A stretch of 64,000 nucleotides of DNA from Polytrichum commune (lineage: Eukaryota > Streptophyta > Polytrichopsida > Polytrichales > Polytrichaceae): the NCBI GenBank assembly GCA_950295325.1, contig OX485809.1:8928001-8992000 (forward strand), in the 5' to 3' direction. Positions 23,391 to 36,751 of the stretch are shown one piece after another (the first letter of the stretch is position 1; the number at the start of each line of letters is the position of its first letter). The translations under genes were made by a program, and so were the position numbers. Below the pieces are notes generated by a model. The model was not told where the DNA came from. It saw only the letters and a list, made by a program, of their open reading frames with translations, and ran no database searches.

Positions 23391-25145
23391 AGGGAATCCA
23401 ATCCTCAATCCGATTTTTGTCGTTGATGCTTCATCATATCATAGATTTGCTAGTGCACCATGTACGGTTTTGTTGTGTATATTTAAAATAGGTAGAAGTC
23501 GGTGAGCATGAACAATGAGCCGAATAACACCCACCCACCCACGCCGCATACGTTTACCTTATTTACCTTATTACCCACACCCGTGTTTGATGAGCCACGA
23601 GCAATGTACTTGCCTTTGCAATGGAGTGGCTTGTCCCCCACATCACATGCGAAGTAAAGGTAAAGAGATCTTACCAAAGGACAACCCCCACGGCTCCAAT
23701 TACTGCACATGGAAAAACAAACCCTCCCCAACCCCAATTGAAATCTACCCAAACCCTAGATGTGCCTCTCACATATCTACGAGAACACCCGTGATGGATG
23801 TCCAAGAGACGAACATACACAATGGCCCGGCCACGTTCTTGGCAAGCAAGGCGAACGAGAGGCTCTTGACAAGGTCAAAACTTAAGAGGGGTGTGTGACT
23901 TTTGAACGGCTTGCCCTTTTTGTTGGGGCCCTTGCCTCCTATTGCCACCTACTCTACTTAATAATCAAACTACTCATAGACTTCACAACCCTAGCCTCCC
24001 CCCTTTAAGTTCCATTGGAATTAGGGCTTGGAAGTTAGAGAGAGAGAGAGGAAGAGAGAGAGAGAAGGAGTTTGTCCTATGCCCCAATTTGGTCAATGGA
24101 ATATTATCATGTAGGTCATGCTCATACTAGTAGGCGAGCAACAAGGGCGAGTCATCGTGGTATTTGGGCACCCCTATAAAGCATTTAGTAGCCTAGTTTC
24201 CGCCTACTATGTATGGTCGTCAATATGTGTGGTTGTGGGCCCGGACTCCTTACCGAGGAGCTTTACGGACCCATCAATTATTATCACAAGTTCCCATGAC
24301 CCACTCCCACAACACGAAATACGATCTCTCTCTCCCTCTCTCCTCTAAATCGGGGTGTGTGGTGGTCGGGACTTGTGTCGGGGGTGTTGGTATGCGCCGT
24401 GGAAGAATCTAGGATGTTGAATGACTTTGCATCATGCTACCCCAACGTCCACATAATCAACACTATTTTTCGTGGATTGGTCGGTTCTTGTTGATCCTTA
24501 GGGAAAATGCCTTGGGGGTCCAATCCAATATACGGGTGCATTATAAAATAGGAAGTTGGAATACAAGAGACGGTTGTAAAAGAGGGAATGTAGGTGACCT
24601 CCATGCGCCGGTTGGATGAAGGAGCATCGTCATTATCTTCAACCTAATAAGCTTACAAGCATTCATTTTTGTGAACGGTCTTGGTGGAAGGAGGAGGTTG
24701 AGGAACTTTCATGAAGTTGATGAGGGTTGTTTGTCCATTTATTGAATCGTTGCCATTATGGACTACATACTTGCAACTTGCATATTTTTACATCACCTCC
24801 ACTCACAAGAACTGTGATGTTCTATTACCGTATAGTTTGGTTGGAGCCCTTTACTTTATATTGGTTCCATAACATAATGAATCAATTTTGCTCGTGAATG
24901 ATCAAATAGATGCAGATGGCTTATCCTTCGTAATGCCACATTGAGAAAGTAAGAAGGTCAGTGACATAATAACTTTCTCCTATTTCCACCGTGTTATGAA
25001 ACTCATATTGTAACCCAATCATACAAAAATAAAATATATAAAATATATCTATATAGACACACACGCACACGTGTGTGTATCTTGTTCTCTCTTGATTATG
25101 ATTGTGGGGTGTTCATGAGTAGTGAGACGTTGATTCCAAGTGCAA
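23391..25145. other. Non-coding interval, no gene seen; GA-rich microsatellite
   Basis: A (GA)n-rich tract lies at about 24032-24066. The region 23520-24400 is a little richer in G and C and carries several open frames, none resembling a known family. A CT-rich patch is at about 24327-24345. Confidence 0.35.
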
Positions 25146-25300
25146 TAAGGTATGTGGGCCTTATGTGGTCACTCCTATGCATAGGACATCTATATTTGAG
25201 TCCCATTTGAGTGTTGTATGGCAAGGTTCATAGTTAAGATAACCACTACAATTCCATGTGTTACGATGAATTTGGATTGTATGCTCAAAACATACCAATG
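25146..25300 (+). repeat. MITE family A fragment (left part)
   Basis: Begins TAAGGTATGTGGGCCTTATG, identical to the start of the complete copy at 43811 over about 25 bases, then GTGTTACGATGAATTTGGA. The right half is missing. Confidence 0.7.
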
Positions 25301-26062
25301 TACGATTCCTCATTTGACGCATCGGTCAACTCGTTCTTGGATTTGGAAGTGTCTACAATCTGCACTACCAGCACATGAGGGCCTAGGCAGATGTAATGCT
25401 TCTGTGAAAGAAGTACTCAAATATATCATGATGATAGATTTGCAATTTTTTCCAATGACATAGAACAAGTGTCTAGTAATGTAAAACAATCGTCCAAGAC
25501 TCATATACTTGTAGTGGGGTGAATGTTCACATCACCTACTGAGGGGGAGGGTGAACAGGGGGACGGGAGGGTGGACACTATTTATCATTGTAGACTCCAG
25601 AGTCTATTAATCTAAGCTAAGTTGACCCCTAAATCAAGGTTAGAGACCCTGAATAGTCTTGTGAGCTTAAATTAGGATGAATTAGGAACCATCCTATAGG
25701 GGGCCAATTTTTATTGTTTCCGCCTCAATAGGTGTTAGGAAACCAAAGCGGTTGTAGTGAGGGCCACATGCCTTTGACTTGAATCCATTTAATTACAGTG
25801 TGGTACGTATCTTGAATGGTGAGTAAGGTCTCAGTCGAGGAGAGGGAATTATTGCATACAAGCATACCTCTCATTCATTCAACATAAAACTCCTTAAATG
25901 ATATACAACCCAAAGGTGAATGCTTTTTAGTTTATTTGAGCCTAAATCAGCTCAAACCACCCCAAATTTATCTAGTCCGAGTCATTTGAGATGAATCAAC
26001 CACAAACATGCATGTAGGGGTTCAAGGGTTTTATGTTGGATGCATGAGAGGTATACAAATGT

Positions 26063-26063
<1 letters not shown>

Positions 26064-26131
<68 letters not shown>
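26064..26131. repeat. (CT)n microsatellite, 68 bp
   Basis: Thirty-four uninterrupted CT units, long enough to be highly length-variable. Confidence 0.98.
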
Positions 26132-26136
<5 letters not shown>

Positions 26137-29115
26137 GCCATAAAAGACTTGCACATACACTAAAATATAACCTCAAAGGACTATTTACTTTGGGGTTTGG
26201 AAAGTTTCATCTAGAAAATATCCACCATAGATCCGGCAATACGAATCTACGGACAAGGCTATTTACCTAATCCTATATTAAGTGAAAGGAGACATGAGAA
26301 CCTCCTTTTGAAGGTTAAGCCACATTAGCAACTCACCCTAAGTAACTTATGGGCTTAGTGTAAAGTTTGTGAACTTGTGGGAGGTGTATAGTAACTGCCG
26401 CAAGTTTCGGTCACTCAAGTCTCAAATGGCTAAGGAACATGTAGAGTACTCAATGGTAGTACTAGGCATGCATTGATACAAAATGTATGATTATGCCGTA
26501 GTTAATTGTGTGACATAGATAACAATTGGGCTTTGCTATTATTCACCTTATGAACATTACTAACTCTCTCTTTGGATTTGGTCGGTGGCATGGGCACAGG
26601 TGAGGCGGACCCTTCACAAACTTGACGGCAATCTTAGGTTTTGAATATCATTTTTCTTCAAAAATAATGTGTATACGATGCTTAGGTATTCTACAAAATA
26701 GTGATGAATACATAGCATTTTTTGGCTTATGATTGAACCTTAAAGTATGGTTTGAACATGTATTAGATACTTTATTGAAATTCACCAATGTTAGCAATGG
26801 ATATAGTTTGCAACAAATGGCTTAAAGGCACCAAGAGTGAAACCTATGGAGTGTAGCTGCCCAATGGTTGTAACGTATTAGATGTCTACCAAGATGTAGC
26901 AGTGACTAAGACATAGGGATGGTTTTGCAATGATTTGATCATGAGAGATGGTCCCACCCACCTTCACGAGTTTTTGAAAAGTACATAGATATGTAGAAGA
27001 ATGATGTGGCCTCTAAATTAGAGGATGTATTAAGAAAGGACTCTGCTTGAAAATAAGCTTAGATCTATTAAAAAATATCTCTCCCTCTCTATGCGCTTTG
27101 TTGCACTGGTGGCTATTTTCTCTCAAAATAATATGGTTTCAACATAAGAGTGTGTTGGATTGCAAAGTTAAATCCATGCAAGTCATTTATATGTTGGAAA
27201 GCTTATGTTGAACTACAAAAGATTAGTACATGGCCACCTTGTGTTTTCTTTTCTTGGAATGTTAGCCACACCATTGAAGGGTACATGCATGGGTGGGGTA
27301 CCACCTCATAAACATGGGGAACATCGTTTTGTAATTGATGTAAGGAATCCAGAAAATGCCTTCCAAAAATAAAAGAAGAACACACAAAGTCTGGATATAG
27401 AAGCAATTTTCTATCTCAAAAATATCATCAATAACCACAAATATTGTATTTTTCATAATTATGGTTTTGAGGTGCCTAGTGCTTTGAGATAAATAATTTG
27501 TAGTGTTTACTATGTGTTTAAGATTACTTTCAGTTTGTATTGCTCCTTTACAACCTAATTTGTTTGAATTTCTTTTGAAAAACAACCAAACATATTCAAA
27601 GTATAGGTCCTTTTGAATGTTGCCCTATTGTTTGTAATCATGTGTATTATTTAAAATCTAAAATTTAGAAGAATATGTATTTTTACATATTTATGAGCTC
27701 CATGTTGATGCTTAAAGATTGATTGAACTAGGTTGCATCTTAAGTTTTATGCTCAGATTAAACGCATACATTTGCTTTCCTTTGCTTTTCTTTAAGAGAA
27801 AGGATGCATTTTGTGACAAGTCCTCAATGCAATAGAAGTGGCATTTAGAATATACTTACATCATTAAATTCCATTAGTTTTGGTTAGAAAATTATATAAT
27901 GTAAACAAAGGACTATCCGGTCATTATGTATGCAAGAAGATATATTTATGAGCTACTTCAAAAATTGATAGTTTTGGTTAGGGACTTCATTGTGGATACC
28001 CCAACCGTGCATGTACCCAAAAGGCCCCCACAATGCTATAAAACTAAGTCACAAAGGTTTCTCTCAACACTTACATGCTATATTGCAATCTATAAAACCT
28101 ACCCCAATTATTGAGAATCCAATAACTTACAAGAGCCTCATGTCCAAGTGGCCGCGTCTTGTTGCAATTCAATCTTGGCTTTGGGGTTTGGTCTTCTATC
28201 TTTTTTCTTTTCTTTTTTAAACATTACATATGAGAAGCTGCATCTATTGTGAGTGTGTCTAATCCACATGTAGCTGAAGTTTATGGTATTGTGTGGCATT
28301 TGGGTGTAGGCATTGCAAGAATCTATTCCAATGATTTATTTAATGATACTACAACACTGGTAGAGTTCTAAATCCACATTCAAAGATTTCAAAACCATCT
28401 AGTGAAACATTAGTGACACGAACACAAAATTCTCATAGTGAGTTATTCATGTTGTAGTAATTGGCACTACAAGGATAAAGTTGCCTAACCACTAGATGGT
28501 TTTATGGTCTACTATAATAATGCCCCCTTCCCACATGACTTTAGTTAAGACCCAAAGTATTTCCTAAAAACCGGGTAAAGCTCCCTTGGTTATAGCGGAG
28601 GCATCCGACTATCCCAATGCACCTACAAGAACTTGCTCCGGAGATTTCCAAGTAGGTTTTAGTTAAGTAGCTTCCACACATGTTCATGGTTTTATCTACC
28701 AAGCAATGAATGTTGGGTAGTTTTTGTCCCATCCCCAAATGCCTTACTACTCACCTATCTTACCATTGGTTTTTGTTAATGAAGCTCCTCGTGCCCTCAT
28801 AGGTAAGACTAAAAAGCAACCAATCACAAGGGTGGGAGGCGACACTTTTAAAGTTCCTATATTCTTGCCTCATGTTTAGGTACCAATGGGAGGGTCGGTG
28901 GTTGAGGCTTAAAACCTCCACTTTTAAGCCATGCCTCATCATTTGCCAACTAGGCTCGGCACTAAAAAGAGCCGTATGTGTGAACCCTAGATAACTAAAA
29001 CCGATTTTAGACTAAAACTACTTCTAACTAATGTCAGGTGGGAATGCCCCATAATATCATTAAAATTCACATTCATAGATCTTGGAACCATGTCAATGTA
29101 GAGAATCAATAATAA
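26132..29115. other. Long non-coding interval, no gene seen
   Basis: Only short chance frames. I see no terminal repeats or family resemblance in this stretch. Confidence 0.35.
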
Positions 29116-29614
29116 GGGTCACTTCACACACGAGCCAAGAGTTGTGACCATGAAATTGTGAGAGCCCAAAAGAAACTGTCCAAAAGCCGTCCCAACACAC
29201 CTCCAAAATCATGTAGTGTGGTCACATATCCTCAGGTTTAGTGTGAAGTCATATGTGACCGAGCCCTCAACCAAATGCTATTTCAATGGATTCCTATTCA
29301 TGCGGGTCCTCACACAAGATACAATAGAATAAACCAATGGTTGTGAGCGTTTGGAGTGCCATGGTCTCTTGATTTTGTGTTAGGCTTACCTCCAAGAGGT
29401 GGTGTTTGAGAATAGTCCAAGCGACCATGAAACACGATCCATTTGATGCCATGTAGGAATCCATGTAGACTCTACATCCATCTGGCATCCACATACTCCG
29501 TCGGTCCCTCAAGTGTAGTGTGAAGCGAACTTGGACCAACTCCGCCTTTTCCACCAACAAGAGTGCGTCAAGTGTAATGGTCACATGCTCTCAATCTCAT
29601 GTGTGAAGTGACCC
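29116..29614. mobile_element. Tourist-like MITE family B, copy 2 (499 bp)
   Basis: Ends GGGTCACTTCACACACGAG and (reversed) GGGTCACTTCACACATGAG, flanked by TAA and TCA. It aligns to copy 1 over its full length with scattered substitutions. Shared blocks include TTGTGAGAGCCC, AAATCATGTAGTGTGGTC, GGTCCTCAC, TTGTGTTAGGC and CCTCCAAGAGGTGG. Confidence 0.85.
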
Positions 29615-29664
29615 TCAGACCATGGGATTCCCATAGTGTGACCAATGGGCCACACTAAGACACT

Positions 29665-29997
29665 ACACTAAATAGGTAGATTAGTGTTAGATGAAGATTA
29701 GTGTTAGATGCAATAGTTACCTAAAACACTAATTTTCAACTGATATTACAATTAGTGTTTGAATAGGGTTTGAACAAATTATACCTTTTACGAGGTTCTG
29801 ATATTCTTCTTCCTTCAATTCTTCATTCCAAGATTTACAAAATATCATCTAACACTAAATGCGCTCATGTAATAGTTACTATTTGGTACAAATAGTGTTA
29901 GAGTTGACATTTAGTGTTCTAACACTATAGAGACAATTTACATTTAGCGTTTTCGTCGACTATTAGTGTTTCCAACACTAATCTACCTATTTAGTGT
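29665..29997. mobile_element. MITE with perfect 24-bp terminal inverted repeats (333 bp)
   Basis: The left terminus at 29665-29688 begins ACACTAAATAGGTAGATTAG; the right terminus at 29974-29997 is its exact reverse complement over all 24 bases. The termini resemble those of family C (CTACACTAAATA), and interior phrases such as TAGTGTTAGA recur on both sides. No coding capacity. Confidence 0.85.
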
Positions 29998-30494
29998 ACC
30001 AACATTTGAGTCTTAGGCAATTGTCACATGTTGGTGAAAGAACAATGTATGCTACCATTATGATAGATTTGCAGATCTCCCAATGACACATGACAATTGC
30101 TCATGACTCATATACTTATAATAAGATACAAGGGTTTTTGTTTTTTTCCCAATGACAGAAGCGTGTCATGTGGGACTCACTTGGTGATAAAAAGTACCGT
30201 CGTGTAAGTCCTCAATAGTCGTCTTGCGTCACTGTAAGAAATATGCAAATCTACTACTATGGTAGATCTACAAATCTTCTAATGGCATAGGCCAATCTTC
30301 CAACGATGCACGCCAATTGTCCAACACTCGTATGCTTGTGTTGTATTGAACCGATTCACTCCACACCGCTTGCAAGCAAGGACAAGGCCCCAACCACTAA
30401 ATGGGTTGTTGGCTTGGTGGACTACAATGTGACCTACATGTTACTATGGGTACACAATTGGGACATAATTGAAGTTTGAAAGTGATATCCACCA

Positions 30495-30874
30495 TTACAC
30501 TAAAATAGTGTATTCAATGTCATATGGCATTTTATGTCACTTTGGTAAATATCCTAACGACACTTCTTATGAATGACTTTACAAATATTGTCATTTCAAC
30601 TTACTTTTAGTTCATCCACTTCGGATGTATTATGTATCCTTACATATTGTGATGAAATATTGTGATGAAATGATGAACATCTGGATGAAAAACCACTTAC
30701 TAAGTGGCAATCATTGTGACATTGTAGATTATTAATACCCAAATGTTTCCTTATAAGAAAATGACACATAACATTAGGTTTACATTTAGTGTTCATGACA
30801 CTACATGGGTGGTTTACGATTGGTATTGAGCAATTGGTGTAGAATTGGTGACATCAAATACAATAGTTAGTGTA
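30495..30874. mobile_element. MITE family C, copy 2
   Basis: Ends TTACACTAAAATAGTGTATT and CAATAGTTAGTGTAG. Interior phrases CCACTTACTAAGTGGCAAT, CATTAGGTTTACATTTAGTG and AGAATTGGTGACA match copy 3 in the same orientation and copy 1 in reverse. Confidence 0.65.
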
Positions 30875-31214
30875 GCAAAGACTTCCAATACACACTCCAT
30901 ATATAAAATCAAAAGCCCTATACGGTGTGTTTTCCAATTCCAATCGACAAACCGGGGTCGACCATCCTCTCCGGTACCTTAACTTCCTCACTCAAGCATA
31001 TGCGGTGTGGTATGATTATATGTACAAACGGTTACCAAGTTAGCTATGTGGTTCTTTCACATTCAATTTGAATCATATCATGTACATGTTTGTGATGGGT
31101 TTGCATTGATGTCATCCACATGCAACAAATGATTGCCCTCTAACTTCGGTGGCCTTGTTTGTTAGTGAGCTCAAAAGGCACAAGTGTGTGTGTGTGCATA
31201 TATATATATATATA

Positions 31215-31597
31215 TAGGATTTATTTGGTCATTCTCTTCTTAATCGGACATTTGTATTTGAGTAGTGAATGGAAGGGCTTTAGTTAAGAGTGATGCTAAA
31301 TATAAAAAAAGACACGTGTCAAGGTGATATTGGATTAGGTCTTTCAAATGTAGAAATAATCATTCTTGGTTTAGTAGTCAACATGATTAGGAGGGTTGCA
31401 TCGTCGTGATTAGAGAAAGACCATGGAAACTCATTTTATTCTCTTATAAAATTTGCATCTCAACTCCAGTTATGGAACTTGGGATGATAATCTTTGTGCT
31501 TTGCAATTGCTAAGTGAATGAGGTACTTCCCAATTTGATCCAATGGTCATAATTGTACGTGGAGTTGGAAATGGGCACAATAGGGTCACGTGCCTTA
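31215..31597. mobile_element. MITE family A copy, followed head-to-tail by a second partial copy
   Basis: Interior family A landmarks are present (TTAATCGGACA, GACACGTGTCA, ATGGTCATAATTG). The right end is GTCACGTGCCTTA at 31597. From 31596 a new TAAGGGGTGTGGGC begins, with ATTAGGACACCCATAATTGAG, which reads as the start of another diverged copy running to about 31760. Confidence 0.55.
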
Positions 31598-32699
31598 AGG
31601 GGTGTGGGCTTTTGTGTAGCCATCGTTCTTATTAGGACACCCATAATTGAGTGATAAGGCATGCATCGGTATCGCATGCACTTTCAACTCCACATACTCA
31701 CAATTCTTGAGAGTTAAATCACCTTGGAAATTGTCTCATTGTCTCATCTAGTTAGCAATTTGGAAACATGAAGCCTCTCATTTCACTTTCCAATGAGAAA
31801 GTTACTGAACATTTTTTTTTTCATCCATAGCATGTAATTCAATGATTGCATCAAACAAACAAAGGGAAGAGCACAATAATTTAGCCATAATCTAAAGAGC
31901 AAACCTCAAGGAAGCCCATGAGTGCTCCAAGAGCCTCTGGTTTGTACAACCTAGAACCCCTAATGCAAACGTTAACAAGCCTGGACAAGGTAGTCATGGA
32001 GGCCATTACCATGTGACAACAACAATGGATGAAAACATGAATTGGATGAAATTGACACATTTATTGTTAAATTTACTCTTAACCATAGGGCCCCTTTTGT
32101 ACATGTATCTTTACTTCAAAATTCTTGGTAGCATTTTCTAAATGTACACACTGTAGAAAAGTAATACTTATACCTTACATAGACTATGTACGCTAATGCC
32201 TCAAATTATACCCCTTCTCACACTCACATTAGTTCACATGTTGTATGAAGAGTCCACCCCCCGGGAGAAGTTGTAGTGGTAAAAGTAACAATCATTAACT
32301 TTCTCTTGAAGTAATCACATAAGCCCTCCTAATTTGTGCTAACAATTGAACTTGGAGTGGCTAACCCTTTAATTCATGAGTCTATTTTCATATGGTCAAC
32401 TATAGACTTGCACCCTCAATTCCACCCCTCAAATATAATAGGATTCCCATTTTTTTTTTGGGTAGCAACCGAGCATATCAATAACTTATTCTAACTTTTA
32501 GATTAATTTCATTCGTAGAAGGTAATTTTCAATTTGTGGAACATAAAGTAATATTGTTGATTATTAGAGAAATTGCTAAATGGGGATAGTAAGTAGATTT
32601 CAAAACTTCATATTAATACTTGGGCTCATATATCACTATAGGCTCGATTGTAAATAAATTTGGCAAGGCTTATGTGATCATTTAAAAAGCAAGAAACTC

Positions 32700-32873
32700 T
32701 TCACTTTAACCTCTTGTAATTTTTTTACTTCACCTCTGGTTTTTGAGACTTAAATGATAACCCATGTGATTCACAATTGCAGACTATATAAGACAATTCC
32801 TGATCCGATCCGATCCAAGAACCCGAATTGTGTGTGGAGTTTGGAAGTGCCCACAATAGGGCCACATACATGC
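32700..32873. repeat. MITE family A fragment (right part)
   Basis: Contains GATTCACAATTGC, ACAATTCCTGATCCGATCC, AATTGTGTGTGGAG, GTGCCCACAATAGGG and CCACATAC, the same order as 44090-44190. The left half is not recognisable. Confidence 0.6.
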
Positions 32874-33535
32874 TAGTTATGAGCATGATGTGACAAATGC
32901 AAGTTGGGGGTGGATGATGCATGTGACGCTTTTATGAGCGAGAGGTCTTTATGAGCATGTGATTTTGTGGGGAAAGAAGACTTTGAAAATATCATCAAGT
33001 TAGAGTGATGGGCTCCAAGGGGAGAGATTACGTGAATCGGTATCCTAGGCTTTGGATTGGATGTGCTCCAATGTTACTTGAACTATGGCATTGGATCATT
33101 GATAGATGTTTGATCTAGACGTTAAGACTTGGTGGCCTTTTCATCATAATGTAATGGAGAGTGCGACATGATGTGTCGGAGCCTAGTAGGCCAATAATAA
33201 TTATTAGTTTGTTGAAACCATTGAATAAACGATGTGACAAGACGACATTTAGGGTTAAGTTAGTGAGACAAGTGATGCTTGTATGATATACATTCATTTA
33301 AGTGACATTGAACCGGGCATCTTTCCAAAAGGAAATAATTGAACTATCATGCTATTTCCTCCTAGTTCTACTACAACATAGAAGTTGGGACGGGGTCCAT
33401 AGGAATCACATTATGGAATGTGATGAGTCTAGAAGTGCATAAAAATCAAGTGGCTCTCGAGGCCAATGTTTGTTAGAATCCGGTACCGTGTCGGTGAGAT
33501 GCTTTAGAAGGGCGGATTCCTTCATTGGAACTTAT

Positions 33536-33560
33536 CCCCCCCCCCCCCCCTCCCCCCTCC
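33536..33560. repeat. Poly-C tract
   Basis: About fifteen C in a row followed by another C-rich run with single T interruptions. A similar tract is at about 33927-33950, inside the neighbouring family A copy. Confidence 0.9.
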
Positions 33561-33824
33561 TCTTTTGTCTCCAATTTGTGTGGCCTCTCAATCGGTTTGA
33601 TAAACTCACTTTACTTCATTCCAAAATAAAATTACAAATATTGAAATCCTCCTTAAGATGGTAACCCCGAAAATCAATCTATAAAAGACACTAAACAAGA
33701 TTTTGTTTTTTTAAAAGTATCGTTCAATTTACAAAGGAATCACAAACTATTGCATTAATGAACAAATCATGTTACAATCAAAATACAAAGCAAAATGTAA
33801 AGTAGAGTCCATGTAAAAACAATA

Positions 33825-34195
33825 AACTTTGAGTGGTGTATAGACATTGTGTGGTCACTCTTCTCAATCACATGCATACATATATACTTGAGTGGTATAC
33901 GACAAGGCTTGTAGTTTAAGACCCCTCCCCCCCCCCCCCCTCCCTCCCCAATAAAATATGTGCAATTGTGAAATTGGACTATGTGCTAAAAATATATTAA
34001 CCATTTTAAGGTTCAATAATAAACACAATAGGGAGGGACTATGTGTTCACTATGGAAAAAGTATACGAATCTTCACTTAAACCTCTTATGACTTGCCATC
34101 TAGACTTTAGATTGAGACAACTCTTAAACCCATCCAAAGGCTCTCAATGTTGGTGGAGTCGAGAGTGTCCACAATAATGGATACATGCCTCAAAA
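33825..34195 (+). mobile_element. MITE family A copy, diverged
   Basis: Family landmarks in order: GTGTGGTCACTCTTCTCAA, TACTTGAGTGGTATACGACA, AAATTGGACTATGTGCT, AATCTTCACTTAAACCTCTTA and GTCCACAATAATGGATACATG. The left terminus is degraded, and a poly-C tract interrupts the interior. Confidence 0.6.
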
Positions 34196-34719
34196 CACAT
34201 CAGAAACTTATGAGTCCTCCGTAATCGACTTGGTGGTACTGGAAATTTGTCCTACCCACTGACAAATATGCAGATCTACGATTATGATCAATTTGCATAT
34301 TTCCTCCTGCAACTTACCCTCGACGATTGCCGATGACTCATATGCTTGTAGTGCCATGTCGAACCCATGTTAGTAGAGGGTTGGAAAATGTTTGATGATG
34401 GCAATAATATCCCATCTAGCAACCAATCCACACCGTCGATCGATTAATTAGGCGGTTGTCGCGCAAATGTGTTGTATGTGGGAATCGAACTCATCACTCA
34501 AACTGCAGCATTGGTTGGGATTCTGGGTTGGAAGTGGTACCTTACAAATCACTTAAGCTTTATGACATTGATTTATACAAGGACCAATCCAGGCTTGTAC
34601 CCGACTCCATCTAGAGCAACTAATCGACTATCATTACACGTTCGGTAAATTTCTAACTCTAAATTGACTGATTATTCACACGTGATAAAAGGCCAACCAT
34701 AAGCTCTAAGGTATGCGGG

Positions 34720-34800
34720 TGTTATTCGGTTTGTTTTTCTTGTTCTCCATCTACTATTGCATTTCCATCTTCTAGTGCATGCTCTAAGGTGCTGGTATAG

Positions 34801-34850
<50 letters not shown>

Positions 34851-35076
34851 GCAAACACATGTTTGTCAGTGAATAGTGTTGGGATGAATAGTATCAGTAC
34901 TTTTAATGAACAGTGTTGTTATGAATAGTGTTTTTAGTGAATAATGTCGGGATGAACAATGCTCCCTAGATCTTTTGGTGGTACTAATTTCATAGTGTTA
35001 AGAAATTTAGTATCATGTTCATTAATTTCCCACACGCACTAATAGCCCTCCCTCACTAATTGGGCTAATCAATGTA
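34720..35076. mobile_element. MITE family E relative with (AT)n tract and GAATAGTG-type repeats
   Basis: The right end (CACTAATTGGGCTAATCAATG then TAG at 35076) matches the family E terminus. The interior shares TTTGTCAGTGAATAGTG, GATGAATAGT, GATCTTTTGGTGG and CTAATTTCATAGTGT with 38745-39125. Four to five loose repeats of a (G)AATAGTG phrase occur at 34868-34960. A 46-bp AT dinucleotide tract sits at 34804-34849. Confidence 0.55.
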
Positions 35077-35498
35077 GTTGCACTATGGGGACATGTGGAT
35101 GAATATGTGTGAACGGGGGATTGATCCACGAATCTCATTGACTAGGTCATTTAGATGTAGAATAATGTGACGAGGTTGACATGTTGTGCTTGGTAATAGA
35201 AAAGAACAAATGCTTTGAATATTCAAGGGAAGTCATGACACTTCTTGAATATATGGGTTTTGGAATCACACTACACCATTTATGGTATTTAGTGCCACTT
35301 ATCCTATTATGAGACCTATGTTACGTTGCACTAATGGCCAACAACTTCAACATTAGGGTAACCTCATCACACTTTTAGGCGTTAATATGCTCAATAATAT
35401 CTTACATACCAAGTTATAAGTACATGGCACTTGGCATTAGCTTGCTCAATACTATCTTCCTCTTGCATATTAAAAATGTAATATTATCATGATATCGA

Positions 35499-35715
35499 GA
35501 ACCAACTGCTAGTCATAGACAACCCAGTTGAGTTTGAGAAATGATTGGTTGAAGTTGTAGACTTCAAGAAAATTACTGACCATTTTAGAGGAATTCATGG
35601 AATATACCTCAAATTAATAAAGGAAAACTGAAAGATCAAAACATGTAGCTAGTTGGACTTGGAAACACTAAAACTTTGACCGGTTGTACCTAAAAATCTT
35701 CCCGGACATTGATCT
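35499..35715 (+). repeat. Dispersed repeat family H, copy 1
   Basis: Shares ordered blocks with 41971-42182 (same strand) and about 54328-54490 (opposite strand): CAGTTGAGTTTGAGAAATGA, GACCATTTTAGAGGAAT, ATATACCTCAAATTAAT, ACATGTAGC..GTTGGACTTGG and CTTCCCGGACA. No termini, tail or coding capacity recognised. Confidence 0.65.
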
Positions 35716-35822
35716 CAACCACTCGAATGTGCTACACTTAATATCATAATGTAAATAGTTATGTACTCCAAAATACCCATGTTGATAAATAGTCTCACGT
35801 GACACTACTAGGCCTCTAGGCG

Positions 35823-36303
35823 TCTAGAGTTATGACCATGAAATTGTGAGAGCCCAAAAGAAAATGTCCAAAGGCCGTCCCAAGGCACCTCCAAAATCAT
35901 GTAGTGTGGTACATGGACCCTCAAGTGTTATGCGAAGTCATATGTGACTGGGCCCTCAACCAAACACTATTTCAATGAATGTTTGTTCATGTGGGTCCTC
36001 ACCTATGATAAAATAGAATAAATCAATGGTTGTGAGCGTTTGGAGTGCCATGGTCTCCTGGTTTTATGTTAGGCCTACCACCGAGAAGTGGTTTTTGAAA
36101 ATAGTCCAAGTGACCATGAAGCATGATCCATTCGATGCCATGTAGCAATCCATGTAGACTTTACATCCATCTCGCATTCACACACTCCGTTGGTCCCTCA
36201 AGCATAGTGTGAAGCGAACTTGGACCGGCTCCGCCTTTTCCACCAATGAGAGTGCTTGAAGTGCAATAGTAATGGGCTCTCAGTCTCGTGTGTGAAGTGG
36301 CCC
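35823..36303. mobile_element. Tourist-like MITE family B, copy 3
   Basis: The right terminus is intact (CTCGTGTGTGAAGTGGCCC followed by TAA). The left terminus is overwritten, but the interior from AGTTATGACCATGAAATTG onwards is collinear with copies 1 and 2. Confidence 0.8.
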
Positions 36304-36751
36304 TAACTACCATAAACAATGTAGTTGAATACAATTGTGTGTCAAGCTTAAATAATCAAATTTGGGTAAGCAACTAGCCGTAACATTGACTTCATTACTA
36401 TGTAAAGAGACCCTATATATAGTACACGTCACACATGAAGGCCCAAGGGCCAAGGGCCCAAGCCATAGTGAAGGGGACACAAAGAGTACAAAATTGTGCA
36501 TGAATCCCACACAATATTTCCACTTGTAGGTGTGTCCTTGGGATGTGACAAGGGCGCATGGGAAGCGACAATTCATAACCAGCTAAGTTAGCTAGTGTAC
36601 ACTAACTTATTGGCGTGGACTACACCATGCAAGTGTACATGGATGATCATTTGCCCAACCAACATTGCATCCTTGTGACACTTCTTTTTCATTCACCAAT
36701 CATATTTGGGCCATGTATTATCACTACAATATTCAAGGGTTGTTGTCAAGG

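Noticed and set aside
23515-23898. 127-codon plus-strand frame rich in Pro, His and Arg
   Set aside because: Composition looks like random GC-richer DNA; no family match and no supporting splice or start context.
26064-26131. Reading frames through the (CT)n tract giving Arg-Glu or Ser-Leu repeats
   Set aside because: They are products of the microsatellite on each strand, not genes.
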